Positions 1 to 12,318 of a DNA stretch of 64,000 nucleotides are shown here, piece after piece (the stretch's first letter is position 1; each line of letters starts with the position of its first letter). The stretch comes from Coleophoma eucalyptorum (Eukaryota > Ascomycota > Leotiomycetes > Helotiales > Dermateaceae), in contig JALRME010000001.1 of the NCBI GenBank assembly GCA_026120035.1, forward strand, positions 1,811,909 to 1,875,908. Direction: 5' to 3'. The notes under the pieces were generated by a model. It worked only from the letters and a program-made list of their open reading frames with translations. It was not told the origin of the DNA and did no database searches. The translations under genes were made by a program, and so were the position numbers.

Positions 1-1
1 A

Positions 2-1512
2 CCGCTCAAGATTGATCAGCCAAGGCTCGTAAACATTCCTACTCGTGCATCCTCATCCGATGCAGCGAAGAGGATTGCGAACCCTTCGCCTCTGTCGAAA
101 CCGATGACGATGAGTTCAGAGTCGTCGATTTCCAAGGACTCTTTCGCATCGGCAGTCAGCGCCGCGCTACAATCGCCCGCGAAACCAACCGTAGTGCAAC
201 CCGCTGCAAGCGCCAACAATGGAAGCCCCGCCGCAAAGCAATTAGCAGCGTTAAATGAAAAGGATGGCAAGAAGAGCAAGACCTCGCGATTACGACGAGC
301 TTTGTCATTTGGTAGTGCTGCGGAATTGCGTAGAGCCTCTGCGGAGAATAGCATTGCCAACAACGCCTCTGCTCTGTCGGCAGCAGATCGTTCAAGAATT
401 AGAAAAGACCGGTATCAAGATGAGGCAGAGGCTGAGCAGGCTAGAATTGCAGCCCAGCAGGAAGCTGGAGGAATTGGTTCAGGAATCTACAATGGACAGG
501 GCAATTTCTTCAGTGGTTCGACCGATAACCTTTCTATCTCGTCCACTGCATCTTCTGCCTCCATAATGATTCGTAAGATGGGTAAGGGCATGAAGAAGTC
601 GACGCGATCTCTAGTCGGCTTATTCCGACCGAAATCAGTTATTGGTGTTCCCGCCGCCGACGCTGCTGTGCCCACTGTCAGCCAAGCTCAAGTTTCAATG
701 GTCACCGTTGAGGCTGAGCGTGAGAAGGTCAATGTCAATACCAACTTGCATGACCAGAGTGGTGGTGGAACAGGATTTCCACGCCTGGAGCGCAACTCGG
801 CAGATGCAGCTACCGCTGGACATGGGCATGATCGTGCTGGTAGCTCAAGCACTGATAATTCAGCAGCTAGGCGGAGCATTGTTGGTGGTGAAAAGGAACG
901 TGCTGAGGTTCTTGCGGCAGTTAAGAAAGGCATCCTCAAGCGTAAGTACAAGACTCTACAATTAGCATACAAACTAATTAAAGCAGGATCGGCAATTGAT
1001 GGAGCGTCAGGCAATTCCTCACCAGTGGTACGACCTGCTGATAGCAAAACACCAAACTTCAATCTCCCACAGATTCCCAATGTCAATGACTCCCCTATCT
1101 CGTCAGCTCCGAGCACCCCCAATGATGACCAGCAAGGTCATAAGAGGACTGGATCGGTCACTCTGGGAGGCGAGGACTATTTCATGTCTGCCTTGAGGTT
1201 TAAGAGTGATTCGAAAAGTGTACCTTCAACTCCACAAGGCGCCATTTTGAAGCGGAATGCAACTTTCAGCCCTAGAATTCAGTTCCATGACACATGGCCC
1301 AGCGGCGAGTACGATCGCAGAGGCGAAATTTCTACCTGTAATCGTCTTACGCCTATGCTCGCTCAACAGATTAAGGAGGAGCTCAATACTTTCAAAATGG
1401 TGAGTTTTTTTAGTCTTTTTTTTACAAGTAATACCAGATTGTTCCCGATTAACACAACCCGCAGGAAATGGAGGTGCACGAAACTTCAAAGATCTACACC
1501 CACTTCTTCTAA
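2..1512 (+). CDS. BNI4: Bni4-like protein phosphatase 1-binding protein, 5' end cut by window edge
   Basis: The frame is open from base 2 through an ATG at 104, so the gene probably starts outside the window. Exons are 2-1399 and 1465-1512; the 65-nt intron (GTGAGT..GCAG) splits off the last 15 codons. Most of the protein is Ser/Ala-rich and probably disordered. Its C-terminus carries RIQFHDTW, an RVxF-like protein phosphatase 1 docking motif, then EYDRRGEISTCNRLTP, AQQIKEELNTF, and the end EVHETSKIYTHFF. From memory this resembles the conserved tail of yeast Bni4, which targets the Glc7 phosphatase and chitin synthase to the bud neck; in moulds it would act at septa or the cell wall. The family call is inferred from the tail only and could instead be a related Afr1/YER158C-type protein. 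Without the intron the frame runs on to 1651 with no recognisable sequence. Confidence 0.6.
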
Positions 1513-2438
1513 CGACATTAAACAAACACGCCCACCAAAGGCCCATGAATCCCAGAACCTCTCCTTATGTACTGCAGCATATTTCTGCTCTAAGACTTTT
1601 CGGCGTTCATCAAGGTCGCATTACCCGGTGTATAGGAGTACCACACTTTGAGCGATTTTGTCGAATACTATATTTCCTTTCCTAGACTGGCGTTGGCCGT
1701 CTGAATTCACGAGCATAGCCGGACAAGATGCGAGGATAGCGTACATGCGTGAAGATGACAAGACGAGAGATACTGCTGCAAAGCATTACACACCGGAAGA
1801 TCGGAGTTCGCCTTAGCATTGATGCTCTAAAAGTTCCACCTTTTCACGTTTTTTGTCAGGCCACTTCGGTTTTTAGGACTCTCGCGTCGCATTTTCGTCA
1901 ATTTCATGGTCTCATTTTCGGTTTCGGTTTCGGTTTCGTTCACAAGTCTTCCTCATTACTTCACATCGTACTTAAGCGTCTATTACAGAGTTACAAGACT
2001 TGGCTGCATCGTATCGCGTAATCAAAGATTATTTCATCAGTAGAAGCTGTAATCTTGAATCTCTTATGCTACCTTGTTCCTATATTGCCTTGCCTTAAGA
2101 GTTGCTATACTCGTGTTCATGAATGACTTCGATCGTCCTATCCAAGGCCCTCCATCTCTAGATAATGGCTCTACTTACCAGCTCATCATGAAGAAGTGAC
2201 AACAGTAAACGATGCTCTTACAATCAAGCTGTAGCTCCTAAATAGACCCGATGCCAAAACTGAATGAAAATTGACGTTTGCGCCATCATGGATTATGTAT
2301 CTTTCGCTCGTACCGACCTTGCAAGGCTGAAAAATCGGCAGGCTAGTAATTTCAGCCTCGTCAAGTTGCGAACTCTAGTTGCCATCATAGAGCGAAATCC
2401 ATAAACACTTGATATCGAACGAAGAACAAAAACGAATC
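1513..2438. other. intergenic region, Bni4-like 3' flank and SWC5 promoter
   Basis: About 0.9 kb between two same-strand genes. A GGTTTC-type short repeat (three copies of TTTCGG in a row) lies near 1917-1938. I see no convincing gene or RNA here. Confidence 0.5.
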
Positions 2439-3549
2439 ATGCCTCCCGAACTTATTCCTGCTGATGAGGAGTACGCTTCCTCCGAAGACTCTGATTTTGC
2501 GCCTGAGGCTGCTCAAGCTGAGGCATCTCAAGATTCTGGCTCAGACTCAGACGCAGATGATAGACCCTCTACAACGACCGTGAAGAAACCAGCAGTGAAG
2601 ACGAAGAGGGAACGCAGCCCTGACAAAGAAGCAGAAGATGCTGGGTTCGAGAACTCTGGAGATGAGGCAATCATTGAGAGGGGCTTGAAGAAGCAAAAGA
2701 AAAGGGGAAAGAAGAGCAAGGAGGAATTGGACGATGATGGTGGCGAGGGAGGCTTGGTGAAGACGAGGAGCATGCGAGCTCAGGAGTAAGCTCTATAACT
2801 GTTGCGTATATCTGTCCACACTAAAAATTTTCTTCAGGAAGGGCGAAAAGAAAGTGCTCGTTGATATCTCAAAAGCAACAATCGATGTTGATGCAGTATG
2901 GGCAAGCATGATATCGGGCAAGCCAACCACGGCTACAACTTCCGAAACACTTCCAGCAACGGAAAGCAGCGCTCAAAGTCCAAAAATGGGGAAGAGAGAG
3001 ATGATTGAGTCTTCCAATAGCAGACAAGACTCGAGGGAACCGAGTACACTCAGTGATGGACCTGACTCGATGATTATGATAAAACGAACATATAATTTTG
3101 CTGGGAAGGTGCATACAGAGCAAAAACTCGTGAGCCGGAATTCTGCTGAGGCAAAACTATATCTTGCTTCGCAGAAGGACAGCGCAACTGCCGAGCCACA
3201 GTCAGATTCACTATTCACGAAATCAAAGCGACCTACGAAACTAGCACGACGCTCTATATTTGAACCGATCACCGATGCACTGCCACAGAGGAACGATTTG
3301 CACTTTGGTGCGAGGAAGGGCAGCGGTACTTTGCCAAGCGCTGCATACAACAAGGACGCAAAGAAACTTACTACTGTGGAGAAGAGTGCTATGGATTGGG
3401 CTGGCTTTGTGGATAAGGAAGGAATTGCTGATGAGTTGGACGCTGCGGGCAAAGCTAAGGGTGCTTTCAGAGACAGACAGGAATTTTTGGCAAGAGTTGA
3501 GAGCAAGAGGGAAGAGGAGGCCAGGAGGGCCAGGTTGGCTGGGAAATGA
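2439..3549 (+). CDS. SWC5: SWR1 complex subunit Swc5 (Bucentaur/BCNT-C protein)
   Basis: Exons 2439-2785 and 2838-3549, joined through a split GAG codon, give 352 aa. The N-terminus is strongly acidic (MPPELIPADEEYASSEDSDF onward), as expected for the histone H2A-H2B binding part of Swc5. The C-terminal 80 or so residues are the BCNT-C domain, recognised from RSIFEPI, KKLTTVEKSAMDWAGFVDKE and the final basic helix EFLARVESKREEEARRAR. Swc5 helps the SWR1 remodeller exchange H2A for H2A.Z in nucleosomes. I chose the ATG at 2439 because the open frame upstream has only non-ATG codons. The basic linker KKQKKRGKKSK near the exon 1 end is a probable nuclear localisation signal. The transcript is convergent with the GST gene, with only about 95 bp between stop codons. 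Confidence 0.93.
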
Positions 3550-3644
3550 AAATGTATGGATTATGTCTCGATGACTGATGAACTACTAATATTTGCGAAG
3601 AACATGCAAGCTACTGCAATCTCTTCGAACGACATCAAAATATC

Positions 3645-4573
3645 TCAGAGCTTCGCCTTTCCTTCCTTCGGCACAATTTTTATATCGTCGAAGGGTATCC
3701 CCAGATAGGCCCACATGAAATGGAACCTGTCACTGCCAAAGAACGGTTCCTCCTTACCCTCGGTATTCTTTACCCAAAACCATGGCGCGCCAAATGCTCC
3801 TTGGTCGAGGACCTTTTGGGTATTCGCCACCAGACAGTCTTTCCACTGCTTTTCTCCAGCAGCAGCAACAATCTCGTCAACCTCCTTATCATTGAAAAGA
3901 TTTGCTGCAGCGATTGTAGAACGAAATTCATCAGGAACCGTGACGTTCACATTTGGTGGAACCCACATAGCATTGAATAGAGCAAGGTATGACTTTTCGA
4001 ATACCTCAGCAGGGAATTTGGCTTTGATATAGCAGAGTGCTCTCTGTGGCTGTGAGAAATATCAGTGTCTGCAGTGGCACCCTGGTGAGGTTCTTACAAG
4101 CAACGTCAAGGGCGGAAAGAAATCCGGTACATTGACATCGGCCATGTTATGATAGTTGAGCGCTCTAGCCGAGTCGAATTTTCCATATTTAGCTTTAGCT
4201 GGTAGTGTCCAAGGCGGTTTATTGCCTGATACGTAGGGGGTCTGTCAGTTCCACGCCTAGGCTTCCTGGGTAATGAGCATAGAGAGAGAGAGGAACTTTC
4301 TTACCACTTCCAACATTGACGCCGCCGAGGAAGATGGGATGGAAACTGTACTACCTTAGAATACTTCATCGTTGTTGGGGGTGTCGGGGAGTTTTTAACT
4401 CTAAGGAGATATCATGGCTTTCCAGTTCTTCTCTCCGCTTGAGCAGATATACCAGCGTAATAAAGCTATAGAAGGAAGCTACTCAATGTATCGTTAGTGT
4501 ATATTCGTTTTCTGCGCAAGATCCTGGGAAGTATAATACAGATGTCTAGATAGCAATCAATATGTCCGGGCAT
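3645..4573 (-). CDS. kappa-class glutathione S-transferase / DsbA-like, peroxisomal
   Basis: Five exons on the minus strand (4540-4573, 4400-4478, 4305-4345, 4098-4225, 3645-4049) join in frame to 228 aa, the usual length for GST kappa. It begins MPGHIDCYLDISSFYSFITL, where the Ser in the SxYS stretch matches the catalytic region of the DsbA-like fold. FLGGVNVGSGNKPPW, FPPLTLLPQRAL, GAFGAPWF and FGSDRFHFMWAYLG follow in the expected order. The family conjugates or reduces substrates with glutathione in mitochondria and peroxisomes. The last three residues are AKL, a canonical PTS1, so I infer peroxisomal matrix location, as for human GSTK1. The gene has two very short exons (34 and 41 nt). 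It is divergent from the SDR gene at 4984 across a 410 bp promoter. Confidence 0.88.
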
Positions 4574-4720
4574 GGCTGCGGCTGCATTCCGGTGTTCCAC
4601 GGAATGTACAGGTGTTTTTCATTCGCTCGAAATGACGACAATTGGAATGTGAACTACAATCAAAGCAACTTGAAATCCGTTGGCCTCTGATTACACAAAT
4701 ACCTTTGTGTCTGTAAGGTG

Positions 4721-4726
4721 CCGAGG
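4721..4726 (-). promoter_or_regulatory. CCTCGG box (FarA/FarB-type site), first copy
   Basis: CCGAGG on the plus strand is CCTCGG on the minus strand. CCTCGG is the known core site of the Aspergillus fatty-acid regulators FarA and FarB. It lies 148 bp upstream of the GST start. A six-base match alone is weak evidence. Confidence 0.4.
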
Positions 4727-4786
4727 TCAAGATTTTGGAAGGCTGGCGAGATACAGCTGGGGTCCAAGGTGGCTTGAAGTCAGCAG

Positions 4787-4792
4787 CCTCGG
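4787..4792 (+). promoter_or_regulatory. CCTCGG box (FarA/FarB-type site), second copy
   Basis: Second CCTCGG in the shared promoter, 61 bp from the first and 192 bp upstream of the SDR start. The pairing and the peroxisomal tails of both flanking proteins raise its plausibility. Confidence 0.4.
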
Positions 4793-4983
4793 TTGCAGCG
4801 ATCAATTCCTGACAACCTTCTTTGATCACTAAACGTCAGCTCCAGTGCCGAGCTGCTGACTGAAACCATCAACCGGGAACTCTCAACCTTTTCTCACTAG
4901 GGAGACATACTTATAAGATAGATAATAGTGGATAGAAGTTCGTTCCTTGTTCGAAGACACACAACACGCCATATAGCTTTATC

Positions 4984-6118
4984 ATGGCTTCCAAGGGAAA
5001 TCAAGTCGCTCTCATTGTTGGTGCTAGCCGTGGCATTGGGAGACAGGTTGCAATTGATTTAGCTGCCAATGGATATACTGGTGAGTACCGGCCTTCGGTT
5101 TCTGAAATTGTTGAAGCGTTTGATTGGATTGATTGAAATGGCTACTTCACCAGTCGATTGGGGTATTTTTGATCAGAGTCTGATTTCACATGTTTTTGAT
5201 ATCTAGTGGTTGTAGCAGCAAAGTCGATGAGTGATGCTTCATCCGTGAAGCCGTTCCCCCCGGACCCCAATTCACAGAAGTCTACAATTAGTACAGTCGA
5301 GCGAGAGATTCGCGAAGCTGGCGGCGTTGCTACAGCGATCGCGGTGGACACTAGAGATTATGAGAATGTGCAAAGGTTGGTGGAAAGAACCGTTGAGGTT
5401 TGTCTCAATTATCCTTCCCTTAAGAATATAACTGATGGACGGTTGACCTAACTTTACTTAGATATATGGGCATCTTGATGTGGTCATCTACAACTCTGGT
5501 GCTATCTGGTGGGCATCGGTTGAGAACACGCCTATGAAACGATTTCAACTCATGCAAAGAGTCAACCCGGAGGGTCTATACGGCACTATCCAAGCAGTTT
5601 TACCACATTTCAAAAATAATGGCTGGAAGGGAAGAGTAATTGTCGTTAGCCCACCAATATACTCCAGGTTCTTTCGAGGTAAAACTGCTTATGCCATGGG
5701 TAAGGTTGGTATGAGCGTCCTAACAAAAGGCCTTGCTATGGACTGGGACAGAGAAGGAAAGACGGATATGGCTATTACTAGTATCTGGCCTGCAGCATCA
5801 ATTGAGTCAGCAGCCACAGGCCAAATAACTAAAACGGACCCTTCCGCAAACAAAGATCTACGCAAGCCCACCATCTACTCTGATGCTATCCTCGCTATGC
5901 TGAGAGCGCCTACAGAGGACGTCAATGGACTATTAGCCACAGATGAGGACTTCCTAAGAGAACATGAAGGTGTGACAGATTTTTCAAAGTACTCTATCAT
6001 TGAGGGAGCTGTGCCGAGGCGAATTATGCCTGCGAAGTTTCCTGATCTTACGGTTGCGGAGCAGGCGGACGAAGGGAGGAGGACTGATAGCACGAAAATG
6101 AGAAGGGCGAAGTTGTAA
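4984..6118 (+). CDS. HSDL2-type short-chain dehydrogenase/reductase, peroxisomal
   Basis: Exons 4984-5080, 5207-5397 and 5462-6118 give 314 aa. It is a classical Rossmann SDR: VGASRGIG cofactor loop near residue 15, VVVAAKS after beta-2, the YNSGA version of NNAG, VVSPP with the catalytic Ser, and YAMGKVG with the YxxxK pair. The long insert after beta-2 with Pro residues, the tail IWPAASIESAA, and the DAILAMLRAP and LLATDEDFL segments match the HSDL2 subfamily, which in animals also carries an SCP2 domain that is absent here. The substrate is unknown; lipid or fatty-acyl substrates are likely. The protein ends RRAKL, so AKL is a PTS1 for peroxisomes. It is divergently paired with a PTS1-bearing GST kappa gene. 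An intron branch box (CCTAACT) is visible before the exon 3 acceptor. Confidence 0.88.
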
Positions 6119-7185
6119 TGTAGAAATAGGATTGAAACTTCACCAATTTATGGCAAGGGCAAAAGGAAGATAATGCGGACTTGTAAACAGCCAGCTGCGA
6201 TCAAAATGAAATGAGCGTGAATTGTGTTGTTTTCATATTGATGCATTGCTGCTTACACAAGTGTGATTTGTGCTAGCTTTCGGGTCGTCCGCATTACAAG
6301 AGTTATCAAGAGATATGAAAAATTGGTAGTAGCTGAAATTAAGAAAGAATTTATATTATTTTTCAACGTAGGGGAAATAATGGATAAGGTAGGTAGAGAA
6401 TAGTGCATCGAGACCAAGATGCTAAATTCTTCTACCTGTGTGAATGCAGGTCACATGATCTCCCCGGACTGAACCCCGATGAACCCCATGTTGCTGTCAG
6501 GGCCATGTGGCTCCAAAAGCTTAATTTGAGCCTCATGGATCATCGACAGCGAGTATCAGAATGCTCATGATGAATAGCAGAATTTAGAGTGTCTAAAAGA
6601 TATATGTTACATAATTCGGAGCCCTGGAAAAAAATCTTTCTTGTGTCGCGGAGCAGTAGTGAAGCTCCCGGGAGCGATTTGGATATATTTGGGCAAATTT
6701 TGATGAAGCTACGAACTGTATTACTCTTTACCAAGTCGAGATTTGTTGATCTTTAAAGCATCTTAAATCTGGAGTTCTAGGTACCGGCTTGCTGAATTTT
6801 GGTGGCGCACGGTGCTATATGATGCGCTAGTGCTATTTTAGGCTAGCTTGCTTTGGCGAAGAGACGCGCGATCAAGCTGCTTGATTCAGCCTTTCTCTGT
6901 CTGTTCTGAATCAATTCCATCAGCTCAAGTCTTGCTTTCATCAGAGAGGTCGTGTTCGTTGCGCGGATTCTTTGATCTTACCATCCATTCAGTCTTTCGT
7001 CTTGTTGTAGGCAGCAAAGCTCCCATTTACTCACCAAATTGCTCACGACCACCCCAGATCAACACAAGCAACGCGAAATGATTCCTGTCTGATTACATCG
7101 AGTGCCACGAAACATCCTTCAAAAACATTAGCACATATGCATAAGACTACTTGAGTAATACTGGCGATCACTGCATAGTTCCGCC
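6119..7185. other. intergenic region, SDR 3' flank and YTA7 promoter
   Basis: About 1.07 kb between two same-strand genes. Only short unconvincing frames are present and I see no RNA gene. Confidence 0.5.
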
Positions 7186-10100
7186 ATGCCAGCTGGAAAG
7201 CGCAAAGCCGATTTTTTTGACCCCAATAAGTCCGATTCTGACGACGAGGACTTTGCTCCTGGAGAAGATAGACCTCGAAAGTCTGCCAAGAAATCACGAT
7301 CGCATACCAAGAAGTCATCTGGTTCTCGAAAGCGCTCGAAATATCGTGGTTCTGACGTTTCGGAAGATGACCTGGAAGAAGAAAGCGAGCTAGACAATTC
7401 GTTTTCTGAAGAGGAGGAGGACGAGGACATCATTATGAACGAGAAAACAGGTCGACGGATGCGCCATGCTGCAGCAAAGCATGCTAGCTACGAGGAACCT
7501 AGCGAAGATGATATTGAGGATAGCCCAGAAATCACTGACTCTGATGTTAGTATAAAGAAGCCAGTGAAGGGTAGGAGGACAGTAGCGCCAAATCTTGAGA
7601 GCGAAGACGACGAAGAAGATATTCCATACTCAAAACCCTCCAAGATAGTCACGCTGAAGATTAAAACTCCACAGCCACTTCGAACAACAAGGGCTAACAG
7701 CGCAACTGCTCGAAGCACTCGTGGAGGGACCAGTGTGGAGCCTACATCTGCCGGCCTTCCTAGAAGAAACACCCGGCAACAGTCTCGTGATCCAGATGCC
7801 GCACCACTTGTATCACTGTCTGATTCTGGTAAACATATCATCAGAGAGTCTGGCAGCCCAGAGTCAATACCGCGATCTCGAGCGACAAGAGGCAGCAAAG
7901 GCACTAAGATGCCTGCATCGACAATCAAGGAAGAGGTCAAAGAGACAAGTTCCTATGAGGATCTAGGTAAAGACGAGAGTGCGCTAGTCGCAGACGACAA
8001 TGAACCGCCTCCAGTTATTTCGGAGCTACCACCCGCAGAGGATGAGGAAATGGCCGAGGAAGCTACTGCGGAACAGAATGACGCAGTTCTTATCGACGCA
8101 GATGATGAAGACGATGAAGATGAGGAGGGACCTGTCGTTAGATCAGGCAGAACAAGAGGAACTCGAGTAGCTGCGTCTGAGACTGGCGAACAAGAGGAAG
8201 CACCGGCCTCCGAGCCTGCTCGTGAAACCAGACGATCAACAAGAAAATTACGAAAGGGAGGAAAGAATAGCCAGGAACAGAGTAGTGATTTTGAACCTCA
8301 TTCTGACAATGGCTCTGGCGAAGACTTGTCCGGCTCAGAAGCTTCCCCCAAGAAAAGCAAGGCTGCCAGTGAAGATGATGGTTATGGATCGAGTCCAATG
8401 CGAAGAGGCCGAGGTGCTGCTCGTGGCAAATCCAAGAGTACTTCCCGAAGACGTGCTGCTTCTGAGGAAGATGAAGTAGACCCCGATGAACTGGCAGAAG
8501 AATTGGATGAACTAAGGGCAGGAAATCGTAAACGGCGAAAGATCATACAAGATGAGTCGATCGTATATGAGATTAAGGGCAGACGAGAACGCAAGCCGGT
8601 AGATTATAGTATTAAGCCCATGGATCAAATCTATGCGCAAGACCTTGAGGAGGAAGAGGCTGCTCCGACGCCCACAAGAAGGGCGAAAGGTGGACGCAAT
8701 GGAGCCAGTCAACCGTGGGAGCGGAACCTCTATACTACCTTTGGTCCTTTTGGAGGAGCTGGTGGTCCCCCTGCACTTATTGGTGGCCCTTGGGGCACAG
8801 GAGCTACCGGAGGTGTCGACTCAGACAGCAGTGACGATGAAAATATGCAGAGGCCAAATGTTGGCGGTGCCGTCGGCATGACGCCTACTGCAGCAGCAGC
8901 ACCTGGGCTACTGCCAGGGCTAGGACAAACAAACAACACCGATGCAATGGCTGCTATGGGCGGTACTCCAGCAAATCTCGGAAAGGTCAAGAGTCCTAAA
9001 GCACTAGCTGATGCGGATCCACTCGGGGTTGACCAGAATGTTGACTTCAGTAAGGTTGGTGGTCTTGAGGGCCACATTGACCAGCTGAAAGAAATGGTTC
9101 AAATGCCACTCTTATATCCAGAGCTCTTCCTTAAGTTTCATGTCACCCCACCACGCGGTGTTCTCTTCCATGGTCCTCCTGGTACCGGTAAAACACTTGT
9201 GGCACGCGCACTTGCAGCCCAAGTTGGTTCAGGCGGACGCAAAATAACCTTTTATATGCGTAAGGGAGCCGATGCTCTCAGTAAGTGGGTTGGTGAAGCA
9301 GAGAGACAACTTCGTCTGTTATTTGAAGAAGCAAGAAAGACTCAACCTAGTATTATCTTCTTTGATGAGATTGACGGTTTAGCTCCAGTACGGTCCAGTA
9401 AGCAGGAACAAATCCACGCTTCGATTGTGTCGACACTGCTAGCTCTAATGGATGGTATGGATGGACGAGGTCAAGTCATCGTCATTGGAGCAACGAATAG
9501 ACCTGATAATATTGATCCTGCACTTCGACGTCCAGGACGTTTCGACAGGGAGTTTTATTTCCCGCTACCAGATATTGAGGGGCGAAAATCAATCATCAAT
9601 ATCCATACCAAAGATTGGGGAATCGACAATGCTTTCAAAGAATCTCTCGCCCATGTCACCAAAGGGTACGGAGGTGCTGACTTGCGTGCTCTCTGCACCG
9701 AAGCAGCCTTGAATGCGATTCAACGTACATATCCACAGATTTATGCCTCGAACGAAAAGCTCATTGTCAATCCGGATAAGATAAAGGTTACAGCAAAGGA
9801 CTTCATGCTCTCTGTCAAGAAGATGATTCCATCTTCAGAACGTTCAACTTCATCCGGAGCTGCTCCGCTCCCCAAAGGAATTGAGCCTCTGCTTCGAGAT
9901 CAACTTAAGAAGATCGAGGACCTTCTTGACAGTTTGATCCCAATCAAGAAGAAGACTACTGCATTACAAGAAGCACTCTACGAACAATACGAGGACGAAG
10001 ATCAAGGCTTTGGTAGAGAGACTCTGCAGCAAGATTTCGAAAAGTCTCGAGTATTCCGTCCACGTTTACTAATTTGTGGTGAACCTGGTATGGGCCAAGC

Positions 10101-12318
10101 ATATCTTGGCGGGGCTCTTCTCAACCACTTTGAAGGATTGCATGTACAGAGCTTTGATCTGCCTACCATTTTTGCTGACTCCGCTCGAGTAAGTAACTCT
10201 GTAATTCTTAGAAAGAGCGAAACTGACAATACTATATAGTCAGCGGAAACCGCTATTGTTCAGCTCTTTGCTGAAGTTAAACGCCATAAACCCAGTGTCA
10301 TATTCTTACCTGGCATTGATACTTGGTACCATACTCTCAGCGACGCAGTAATTACCACATTTTTGGGACTCCTGAGAGGAATTCCACCGACCGATCCCGT
10401 CCTTGTTTTAGGAATTACAGACACTCCCCCAGATAAAATTGATCCGGCTTTGCTCGGCGACCTCTTTGGTTTTTCTAGGAAGAATCGGTTCATAATCGAG
10501 AGGCCTTCGAAGGTATGTGTATTGGAACACTCCGTATGTCCCTGCTAACAATTTTCATAGAAACACCGTGAAGAATTCTTCCAGACTATTGTGAATTACG
10601 TGAGAAAGTCTCCAAAGGATTTTCCAGAACCAATCAACCGAAAGAAGAGAGTACTTGAAGTACTTGAAGTCGCTCCCGCGCCTCCACCGAAACCACCAAC
10701 CAAGGAGGAAGTAAAAGCATTGAAGAAGCGAGATCACCAGCTACTTAATCTTCTCAAGGTCCAAATACAACCCATCATGGACCAGATCCAAAAGAAATAT
10801 CGAAAATTCCGGAATCCGGTCATTCCACAGAGTCAAATCCAATACTTGTATGACGAAATGGACCCAAATCACGTTCGTCCAGACATTCCAACTGCAACTT
10901 TCAGACCTTTTGAGCTTGAGGAGGACAAGACTGGTGTCAAAGGACTTCGGGAAACGTCCAGTGGCAAATTCTTTTACAACCTTGAGACTACTACCATTGA
11001 AGAACGCTTGTCAAATGGATTCTATGCTCGACCGAAAGACTTTTTGGCGGATATCAAATCCTTGGCAAAGGATGCAAAGCACATTGGAGATAAAGAACGA
11101 CTTTTGAAGGCAAATGAACTCTTGTCTAATGTCGAGGTGGACATGGCTGGCATCGAGGCTAACCCTATGTTTGCTGATTGCGAGAATCTATACCAAAGAC
11201 AATTGCAACGAGCCAAGGAACGTGAAGAGAAGCTCAGAATGAGAGCACGGGAAGACTTGGGATTCGATATTATGCAATCAGACCTTCCAGAAACAGGATT
11301 GGATGAACAAGCCGAAGGGCCACTAATCCTTGGAGCTGCAATCCCTCGAGCCCGCCCCACTCCCTTGGTAACACCATTCCATACGCCAAGCAACCTTTCC
11401 AATGGATACTCTGCGGATTCACAAGGACATCATAATAGCAACGGCGCATCTGTACCATCACGCAGCAGTGGTGCAGACGATGTACATATGGGTGGAACAG
11501 ATGACAGTCATCTTAGCCAGCATACCTCGGATGGATCTCAGATCCACGCTTATCAGCACTTTCCTACTGCGGCCGATCGTGCATCGAATCCTGCAAACGA
11601 ACAGAATACTCAATTGTCCCAAAGATCCATGTTCCAACCTATTCCGCCGAATACTTCACCGCACGCTTTTGTGAATGATGCCTCAACAACAACCTCTGGC
11701 AAGAAAACCTCCGATGGCTGGAGCACTCAAGCGACGAACGGCATCGGTCACGTTTCTTCGAGTCCTGTCGAAAAGGCTGGGCAAGATTCTCAACTCCCAG
11801 ACACTCAAAGGGATTCTCAAAGGGACACTGGGCCTTCCGATAACAGCAGCCAAGAACCATGGCCGCATTCACAAGCACAGGCAATTGCACGTGGAAACAA
11901 GTTGCAAAACTATCCTTCGCAAACACCTAGTTCAGGTAGCCAGGTACCTGCGGTTCCACATTTCAATGCACCTGTACGGTCATCGATTTCCAGACCTGCA
12001 GCAATTGCAGATATCCTGAACGATTCTCCAGTCGAGCCAAACTCATCTCAGGCCTCTTCCCAGAAAGATTTTATACTAGAGGACTTCTTTGTTGAAGATC
12101 TTCTTTGTAAGATGGTTGACAAGTCGAGCGGGTGCTCAATCGAGCAGCTAGAGCAGATCAACCGCGAGTTGATGGAAGCGTTATGGAAGTGTAGGGGAGA
12201 GTGGAACCGTAACTTGGTTGTGAAGACTTTGGTCAACGTGTTCAACGAGACAATTCAGGATATGGAGGAGATGCAGAGGATCTTACAAGCTAGTCAGCCA
12301 TTGCAGTCCCAAGGTTGA
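7186..12318 (+). CDS. YTA7: Yta7/ATAD2-family AAA+ ATPase with bromodomain-like region
   Basis: Exons 7186-10188, 10240-10512 and 10561-12318 give 1,677 aa. The first 600 residues are acidic and basic low complexity, as in Yta7, Abo1 and ATAD2. The first AAA domain is complete: Walker A GPPGTGKT at residues 663-670, Walker B IIFFDEIDGL near 727, and GATNRPDNIDPALRRPGRFDR with the arginine fingers. The second AAA domain is degenerate: Walker A is replaced by GEPGMGQAY near residue 965, so it should not hydrolyse ATP; this is normal for the family. Exon 3 holds the bromodomain-like helices (LLKVQIQPIMDQIQKKYRKF onward, about 1145-1270) and ends with a conserved helical segment. The family forms hexamers that bind histone H3 and control nucleosome density. 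Introns are 51 and 48 nt. Confidence 0.95.

Larger units (their letters stand above)
4574..4983. promoter_or_regulatory. bidirectional promoter of the GST kappa and SDR genes
   Basis: This 410 bp gap separates two divergent start codons. It holds a TATA-like TTATAAG at 4911-4917, about 70 bp before the SDR ATG, next to GATA-type boxes (AGATAGATAATAG, 4916-4928). CCTCGG-type boxes are at 4721-4726 (minus orientation) and 4787-4792 (plus). No nested gene was convincing. Confidence 0.6.

Noticed and set aside
16..675. Antisense and shifted frames of 60-115 codons over the Bni4-like gene
   Set aside because: They shadow the Ala/Ser-rich real frame, have no recognisable sequence and no intron logic.
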